Source: Uranotaenia lowii (taxonomy: Eukaryota > Arthropoda > Insecta > Diptera > Culicidae). From it: 64,000 nucleotides of DNA. The notes under the pieces were generated by a model, which searched no databases, was not told the origin of the DNA, and saw only the letters and a program-made list of their open reading frames with translations. Positions 34,001 to 43,000 of this stretch are shown here, in pieces. The DNA is taken from contig NC_073691.1 of the NCBI RefSeq assembly GCF_029784155.1, forward strand, positions 123,442,714-123,506,713, written 5' to 3'. Both the position numbers and the translations under genes were made by a program. Every line of letters begins with the position of its first letter. Position 1 is the stretch's first letter.

Positions 34001-37000
34001 AGTTGATGCGATTAAGTGCGGTCCCGGATGTTCGTTGCTGGTGGTGCTTGTGGTGACCAACTCCACGACGAAATGGTAGCTAAATAGACACCGGATGCTT
34101 ACAGGTAAGATCCGATTTTAAAGTCTACAGATTTTCCGATTTTTAATCGAAAAAATTGTTTTTTTTTTCTTCCAGATGACAAACGCCGGCAAACACGACG
34201 GGTTTTTTGCAACAGTCCGGAAATGAAAAGTTGAAATTGGAATTTTGAGCCCGCTGCTACCGGAACAAACCCGGTGCGTTCGTGAATTAGGATCGGTCGC
34301 TTGGCGTTTCACTCGCCGAAAGGTGTGTTCCCAGGATTGTAAATTATTAAATAAAAGTGCAAATTAAGTTTCGAAAAAATTTGTAAAATAAAATCAAAAT
34401 GAAGTTATTTGTGTATTCTAATGCTAAATCAAACATTCCCTCAATAAAAAAAACAATAAATTTTGAAATTTAAAATCCGGAGCTATCTTTTCCTCCGATT
34501 TTTGCTAGCAATTTTAGTAAAAAATGCGGCGGCTAACTTTTTTTCTCGTTTGCTCAAATTTTAGTTAAAAAATATTGCTAAATTGATTGCTAAGTTTCTA
34601 GCTGGTCAAATTTGAGCAAAATTTTGCTAAATTCCGGCCTCGAAAGTTTTGTGTGTAATACTAGAAAAAGAGATCAGAGTAAAATTAGATTCCAACTGAA
34701 CCACACGCGTCGTTATTTCTTTCCGCAAATTCCAACCGAAAATATACAGTCCACCTTTTCATTCGCGACCACGCGTAACACTTGTTCTTGTTTGTCTGTT
34801 TTATCAACTTTCATTGATATATCCTAAGTTTTTCTCCGGAATAAATGAATGCTTGGGACTTCAATTTCACTGAATGCTGTTCAACCAAAAGACCTTGATT
34901 TACAAAGACCTTTATAATAATTTTAAATATCCGCTTTAGATTCAACACTCGGGATATCCTTTCTGGCCATTTTGGAGATAAATTTCTTGAGTTGTAGATG
35001 TTTCATTGCGCGTTTTCACTTATTCCATCTAAGAAATTACAGGAATCAATATTGCTTTTAACTAGAGATGTACCGAATAGTGGTATTCGGCGAACGGCCG
35101 AATACCGAATATTGACCTTTTCAACTATTCGGCCAAACGAATATTCGGCCGAATATTCGGTCGAATATACTATTGAATTTGTAATAAAAATTCAAAAGCG
35201 ATAATTTCTATTTCCTTCTATTTCTTCCATCTTACTGCCCTTCATGTTTTTGAGTCGACTATTTTCAACCAGATGATGTACACCGGGGTAAGTGTGGACG
35301 GTTTTTCGTATAGTTCAACTTTAAAAAATCATAATAAAATTAGCAGTTGACCAATTTTGATAAAATGGCGTTCAATGTGATGCAGAACATGTTTTTAACA
35401 AACGCTGAAGAGATGAACTTGAAAGAAGCAAAGCGAGAAAAGTTATCAAGTAAATTGTTATGGACTGCTGGTGTCTTCACCTACCCCGCTTTATGGGGTA
35501 AGTGTGGACGGTAAATTTTACCTATGATTTTTCAGGAAATTTTCAACAAATTTGTGTATTCTTGGTTGAATACGTTACTTTATTGCTCGAACCGTCCAAA
35601 ATTTTGAAAAAAGTTCATGGTGCTACTAGTAAGGCATCTTTCAATGATTATTGTGTATAATTTATGTTCCAATACACGAGATCCGATTTTATCAAAAATA
35701 TATTACTTATTCCAGAACAACCCAACTTTTCATGATCCGAATGCTAAATATAGCTAAATTGTATTGAGTGAAGGGCAGAAAATTGAAAAAATATGTAAAT
35801 ATCAAGTATGTATAAAGCCGTCCACACTTACCCCAGGTAGGGTTTGGAGACAAAATTTTAGTTTTTTTGTAAGTAAACTCTTTTTTCTTCATTTTTAACG
35901 CCGTTTCTTTTTCTAACTGGTTGTTTCGAATGTAAGGATTGTTTCAATGTAGAGTTTTTCGTCAAGAGCCAGCTAGTTTACGAGAAATTTGAATTGAAAA
36001 GATGCACATCACCTCGACATAGTAGTTGAAAATAGAAAATTCGCAAAAAGTCGCTGTAAACATCCGTTATTCTCGGAATCGTATCTTTTTCACAGTTATT
36101 GGATAGATTACGAGTAAATTGAACATTCTGCATTAAAAGTTTGAGAAAATAGTGCACACCTTTGTTTTAATAGCCATCGTCCACACTTACCCCGGTGTAC
36201 CTTATTACAAGATCTCTTTCAAGTAGGGGTATCTCTGACTTGAAAAATTTCATCGATAACTGAAAGGACATTAGATGACTTGTCACTTCAAGGGCGTTTA
36301 TCACCAAAGAGATGGGTTCCTCTAAAATCTGAGAAAAAAACACGTCGAAACTGGTGCCAAGCAATTTAAAATAACTTTGATATCTGTTGTATCCCCGGAG
36401 ACGAGGTGATATTTGCAGTAAAAACCCGGGGTACAATTATAAAATAAACTATATATTTAACGGAGTAAAATGTTTATCGCGTGTGCACTCCTCAACTGTG
36501 GAAATCAATATGACAACCTTTAATATTACATGGCAATCGTGACGTCAATCCAATTGACATCTCACTGTCAGAGGGATGAGCCCAGTGCCAAGAATACCTC
36601 TAGGGTGATCAGGTGTCCCAACAATATCTAATTAGATGAGAGAAGTATTTGAGCAGGATTTCTTCAAAATAATTGTTAAAATCTACGATGATTTTTATTA
36701 GTCTGTGCGTTAACCTTACGCCATGCCATACTTTCAACCACACGGTTGGGAAAATCAGAACAATTTTAGGAAAAATTTAAAAAAAACGAGCAAATCTGAA
36801 CCAAATCAAGGAAAAAACATACAATAGGAAAGTGAAATTAAATAACTTGAAATTATATGTTTTCATTGAAACGCATGAGCAGTATACAAATCGTATCTAA
36901 GGATTACACAAACATTTACGTTCATTTTGAAATTGTTTAAAAACCGTTTTTGAACACAAAATCTTGAAATTTTCAAAAAAAAAACAATTTTTTTATTTAA

Positions 37001-40000
37001 TTTAGCCAATTATTAGAATTAAGCCGAGCAAAATCCAGGAGGTTTTGACCAATATCTGAGCATCCCGGCCAGATTTGACTTATCTTGAATTCTTTATTGG
37101 ATTTATGGGTGAGCCCGGATATTTCAAGAGCATTTTCCTGTACGATCTTCAGTGAAAGATACACAGATACACCTAAGATGCTTAACTGAAACCATAAGTT
37201 TTTGATGATTCTCTTTCTTTTACAACATTATTTTGGGCTGTTCTATAAATTATCCAAATTCATTAGAAAAAAATTGACAATAATGTTATTGTTTAAATTT
37301 GAAAAGTAAGTATTCGGCCTATTCGGCCGAATACTTGGCTCAACTATTCGGTGAGCCGAATATTCGGCTTAACGGTTTTAGGAGGTATTCGGCCAACCGA
37401 ATATTCGGTACATCTCTACTTTTAACACTTTCAGGTCATATTAAAAGTTCATCATAAAAATCTGCTGCCCCTGGAATATCAATCACAAAAAGTTGAAGAT
37501 GAAATGAAAAAGTTAATTAGCCGAGTAGTATCGACATTCGGATGTGGAGCTGGCTGGCGAATACAAATTCTGGTAAATTTAATTGGTCTTGGATCGATAG
37601 CTGAATCTATATCATCGTAAACTTCTTATTTTTTTTTCTATGAGAGAAATCTAAGAAAAAGAAGTAGCATGATTGAAAACGTCTGGAAGATTACGAAGAT
37701 GGCTGCGATGAATGCAGTTAAACGGCTCCGGATGGAATTTCATCTTGACCACCCCCCCCCCCCCCCCCCCCCACAGCCAGACAATTACCTGAACCAATAT
37801 GGGTTAGGACCATTTATAGTCATTTATGACAACAGAAAACGATCACATCAGCCTTACAAGGTAAACTATTAATTATTTAAATAAATGTATTTTCATTATA
37901 AATTACTTTTCAATTTCCACACGATTCTACAGAACTCGTCAGCAAAAGATCCCGGATCTGTTATTTTAACAAATAAAGTTTAATGACAGTGAACGTGTGC
38001 ATTGATGTGACGACAGTGACCAAGAAATAAAATAAATTTTATTTACGATAAAATTTAAATTGTTTTCATTTTTATTTACCGTAATTGAAAACGAATAAAA
38101 ATAATAGGAAAGATCAAAATACCATTCATATAATAAACACATTTCTCGCAGCTTTCATCATCACATCGCGTTGAACTCACTAAATATTCACGTAAGTTGT
38201 ACGTGATGTTCACTAAGCGAAAATTCCTATTAGGGATGCGTTTACTTATTTTATTCGTACAATTTACGTGAAAATCAATTGGATAAGAATTATGTAGTTT
38301 TTCACGTAGCAGCTACGTGCAGATTATTTTGGGTGTAATAACGAAAAAGGGTGGATCACACGTGCGAGTATCGACGAACAAAAGCTTGCTTTGATCCATT
38401 GGGTTTTCATCGGGATCAATTGAAAGTACACTGCCGGCCAAACGTTTGAGATCACCCCTTCAAGAACATGAAAATATACTTATCAAAACACATTCGTTAA
38501 ATTTGGAGCAATTGATTGCCTTGTACTTCAAATTATGAAAATAACTACTTACACTGACTGGATAAACATTCGACACATTTCGTGTTCTGTTGAAATGTTC
38601 GTTTTTTTTTAACAAATTCTTCTTTTTTCTGGAAGAAAAGTTGAGTATGCCTTTTTTAATGCCTTTAGATAGAGAAGATTTCCCAGAATCTATTCACATT
38701 AAACGACGGAAATATGATTCTAAACTCTTTTAATTAAGAGGATACAGTCCTGAGGACTGGTTTTAATTGTTATGGCTTTTTGCCTAGAAATTTTTGTGGT
38801 GGCCTCTGTCCGTACCACACTCCTAAGTTACTTTCACCGGAGCAGATTTGCTGGTTGAAAACCTTCTAGAACGCTTTATTAGTATTGGTATACCAACACA
38901 TAGCTGACCCAAAATGATGTACGGAAAAGATGTCTGTGAAAGAAGCGTTTTTCGTGACGCGAGATCCGTTCGCGAATTTCAATTTGCCCCCCTATAGTGT
39001 TGCCGTAAGACGTAATTCTACGTCAAAAAACTTTTCAACAAAAAATGAATCAAAAGTCTCTTCTATGTAGCCAAAATATGTCAAACAAAAACATACTTTT
39101 CATGTTAAGTTCGTACTTGAATTGTGTGTAAACAAACAGTAGACGTGTAAACAGATTTTTGATGAATGATTAAAAAAAAATCAGTTTGTTTTTTTAGGCC
39201 CAACAATTTTAAGATGAAGAAATAATGTAAAAATTTTTTGTTAAAGTTGAAAGTTTGCACTTGCTCTAATGTACTTTCTTAATTGAAAATTCTTCCGAAA
39301 AATGCATATGCTCACTTTTTGTAATTGAAAAGTAGATTATTTTATTGATAACTTCAACTTACGTTTGCAAAAAATCAAAAAGTTCATTCGGCCTTTAAAA
39401 ACTTCAATCCTATCTAATTTATTTTAAAGAATAGACTCATGTCGCCACCACGTGCATTGACAGTATGCCTGGTTGAGAAATTCGCGCCCAAATGTTCCCA
39501 CTAATCACCCTTGGAGACGGAAAACAAACCGTCCAAAGTAAGGGAGATGAGGGCATAATGGCCACTTTAAGGAAAATGCTTATTTAACCATAGAGAACAA
39601 CTGTAATATGTGAATTACATCATTGTTTCGTGTTCAGACACTCAAATAGTCTATTGGCTAATCGGATGAAACCTGAAAAAGTAGATAAAAACGTTTAAAT
39701 ATGCATTTTAAAAAATTTTGCCGAAAGCTGAAAACCAGTCACTGTAATGAGAAACCACCCGAGGCAGTATGAGCACCATGAATGAAGGCATAATGAGCGT
39801 TTTCTGCCGGGGAATCTAGCAGCCAATTTGACTTGATGAAGTCAACTGAGTAATATAGCTACAGCTTAACTTGTACCGCCTGATGATTTGGCCTATTGAT
39901 AAGATGTCGGAGAGGTAATCAGTAGACTCGAGTTCGATTCCTGGTCGAAGTGATTTTTTTTTTTTTCATTTATCATTCATGATCATGATTGCACTAAACG

Positions 40001-43000
40001 GTGAGGCGTAGATTCATCAAACAAAGCAATAACAAAATAATCTAGGTCTGTTTGTAGAATTCAAAGAACGAACACATGCTCATACATTATGTTTCTGGTG
40101 TTTTGTTTGACGGATGATGCTTTGATGCTATTAGCCGTATAATGTAACAATAAAAAAAAAACAATCATGAATGGTATGTGCCAAAAAAAATCCCCTCGAA
40201 CAGGAATCGAACTCGAGTCTACTGATTACCTCTCCGACACCTTACCAATAGGCCAAATCGTCAGACGATACAAGTCAAGCTGTAGATCTATTATTCAGTT
40301 GACTTCATCGAGTTGAATTCGCTGCTAGATTATGTATGTATGTATGTATGTATGTATATCTGCCACCCAGCAAGCAAGGCGCAGCCAGTAGCAGCGAGCA
40401 ACTTTTTCTATACAACTTGTCCAAGATTCAGAGACGGGGATCTAAGTAAGCATCGTTTGCTTGAAGACGTGTTTGACGTCCGCTCCCGATTTTTTTTTTT
40501 CAAACTTCATGAAATTTGGAAAAGTTATCGAAATAAAGGTTTGAAGAAATGAAAGGAACACGGAATCGACTGGCAACCAGAGAGGCAGCACACGCGTTTT
40601 GACGAGGGAAGTGTGATTGAGTGTTGGAATTGCGGAAATTGAAATAGCCTTCAAGTGACTGATTCAAAAGGGAAAGCGCTTGGCCTTCCAGACAGACCCG
40701 GAGCTATCAACACAGAGAAGAGGAGCACTCAAAGGATCATCAGGATAAGTAAACTGTTTCTTTGTAGGTATATTGTTTAAATTTTCAATGATTTGAGAAT
40801 ATTTCCATAAAGGTATATAATGTGGGATGCTTTTACGTATGTTCATATTTTTCATATCTTCCCTATTTAACGACATTCTGGGAATTTAAATAAACAAGGC
40901 GAAGATATTCAGTGATATCTTAATTCCATAAAAATAAATGCAAGTTTATGCAAGTGCGAAAAGATATAAATTTCATCATAACTCCAACAACTTGAAAACT
41001 AGAAAGCGGCTAATTTCTGAAACAGCTATTCAATTTGTTCATGCTAGAATTCTCTAGTGTGCAATCTAAATTATTTTCTTTTTCTGCTTTTGATATCATA
41101 TTCCATCAGTTTTTTTAGTATTTTGAAGCATCATTTGTATTATACAGTTCAAAACGGATAATACTATTTTTGAAAACTTATAACACTGAACTTTTAATCA
41201 TGTTACTTACAGCTAATAAATAAGTTTAGGAAAATTTTCCATCATTTATTTACAATTTTATTGAGATTTTTTTTATTTAAAATTTGTTACTGATTCCGGA
41301 GTTTGACTTAATTACCTAATCAGTTTTTAAAAGGATTGTTAATTAATATTAATTGTAGGTATTTGGTTATTTATTAATTGAGAATGAAGCTTCAAATAGA
41401 AAAGCTTATTTTTTTTTCACAAAATTGAAATCCACGCGATAGTCATTACAAAACAGTTCTAGATGATAATCTATATAGTTTTTCTTCAATATACTATTCC
41501 CAGCGAACCAAGACGGCCGAATAGAAGCATGTGGTTTTTCGGTCACGTTTTCGTTAGAAAAAATCGTGTTTTTGCATCGCCTTCGTGAAAATTGCTTGTT
41601 TTTTTTTTTTTCATTTTGTGGTGCAATGTGATGGATATCGGCTAGAAGATGCATTAAATCGCGTGTGTTGGAGGTGTTTTCTATCACATTTTAATTTCAA
41701 TATCTGTGGTGGGAATTTCGCCATAATGAGCATCTTAAAATTTCATCGAGTTTCTATGTTAGTCGATTGGTCGATGAAATGCAAAAAAACTTTTCCCAGT
41801 TGATTAAAATTTAGCACCAAATGGTGCTGTAATTCATTCGATTTCCGAAAACTGTGATGGGGAACTAACTAGACTGTGAAAATGCAGCTAATATATTGTG
41901 AAAATGCAACTACAAAGAATCATCAAGATAAGTACATTCTTTTAATACTATTTGCTAGGCTGTTAACATCATTTGCGTGGCATCCAGCACCAGATTAATA
42001 TATGAACGAAACACTAAATTAAGACTCGTTTCAAATTCAACTCTTTCACGGGTTAAGGCTCGTTTTTAATGCATATGGTTATTTTTTCGAATTGGAAGCT
42101 TTCAAAAATAAAACTAAAGCTCAAGTAGATCGAGCGAACAATTTTGAATATAATTGACTTGTAGGCTGCAGATTCAAAAGAGACTGGACGACGCTTTTAC
42201 TATACCGACCTGAACAGTGAGTGATCCATGTTGGTTTGTATTCATACTCTTTCAAAGTGTTAAATTAAAGAATCCATCATAAACGCAAACCATTCCGATT
42301 ATCCCTTCCGATGAATCAAATGATAAAAGTTTTTGAGCATGGTTTCCTGTCTTTAAGTCCACAATCTTCCGAAGATCACTTGATATTCATGTCTTCACAA
42401 CAAAAAAAGCTAGATATATTATTTACATTGAACATAAGAAATTTCAGAATATGTTTATTCATTTGAATAGGAAATAGCCTTTATTAAAGCCCTTATTAAA
42501 TCTTTATTTGTTTCTACTGAATAATAATGAAGATGCTGATGATTCATTCGAATATGTCATTGGAAAAAAAACATGTCGAATAGAGGCTCTTTTTTAATTC
42601 TGATTTTCGTAGAGTTATAAACAGAAAGCTTATTCTTACACACTTTTACAAAAATTCATTTCCCTTCAGTCCCTAACTTTTTTGTATGATTATAGTTATA
42701 CTAGGAGATCATAAAACAGCGGTGCTAGAGACATTGAATTAAAAAAGCTATTGGTAGGTTTTTTTTTTGTTTTTAAATTAGATGTGTGTGATGTATGCAA
42801 GCGAGTATTTTTTAACTTAAGAAGTTTTGAATTCCATAGTATTCAAAAATAATACATCCAGGAAAATAATAGATTACTGAAATTGTTCACGGTGGATGAT
42901 GTACAATTTCATTTTTGCTTTGAATCTTTTTGAAGGTGAACGAATATGTAAGATCGGATGGTCACAATAATCAATCATGGTTGAAAATTATAACAGGCAC

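Larger units (their letters stand above)
23367..34780 (+). mobile_element. BEL/Pao LTR retrotransposon with nested insertions
   Basis: The element begins TGTTTCATCG and ends GCGTAACA, has 222-bp LTRs once later insertions are removed (354 minus 132 on the left, 1,951 minus 1,729 on the right), and is flanked by the 5-bp duplication CTTGT (23362-23366 and 34781-34785). The LTRs differ at only two positions (about 23463 C/T and 23654 T/G against the right copy), so the insertion is young relative to most repeats here. It lies in SMC1 intron 2, antisense to SMC1. The gag-pol frame (26621-32807) is broken, so this copy is not competent. Confidence 0.92.
32830..34780 (+). repeat. BEL/Pao 3' LTR, split by a tandem pair of elements
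   Basis: TGTTTCATCG to ACGCGTAACA, interrupted at 32929-34657 by two related inverted-repeat elements sharing TA duplications. The remaining 222 bases match the 5' LTR. The purine-rich GGGCCGGAGGA just before it (32819-32829) is in the position of the polypurine tract. Confidence 0.92.

Noticed and set aside
36167..36436. Possible hAT transposase fragment on the minus strand
   Set aside because: Part of the frame is made of the nested CAC...GTG element, and I see no hAT dimerisation motif.
37669..37872. Frame with a poly-proline run
   Set aside because: The prolines come from a 21-base C homopolymer; the flanks have no coding signal.
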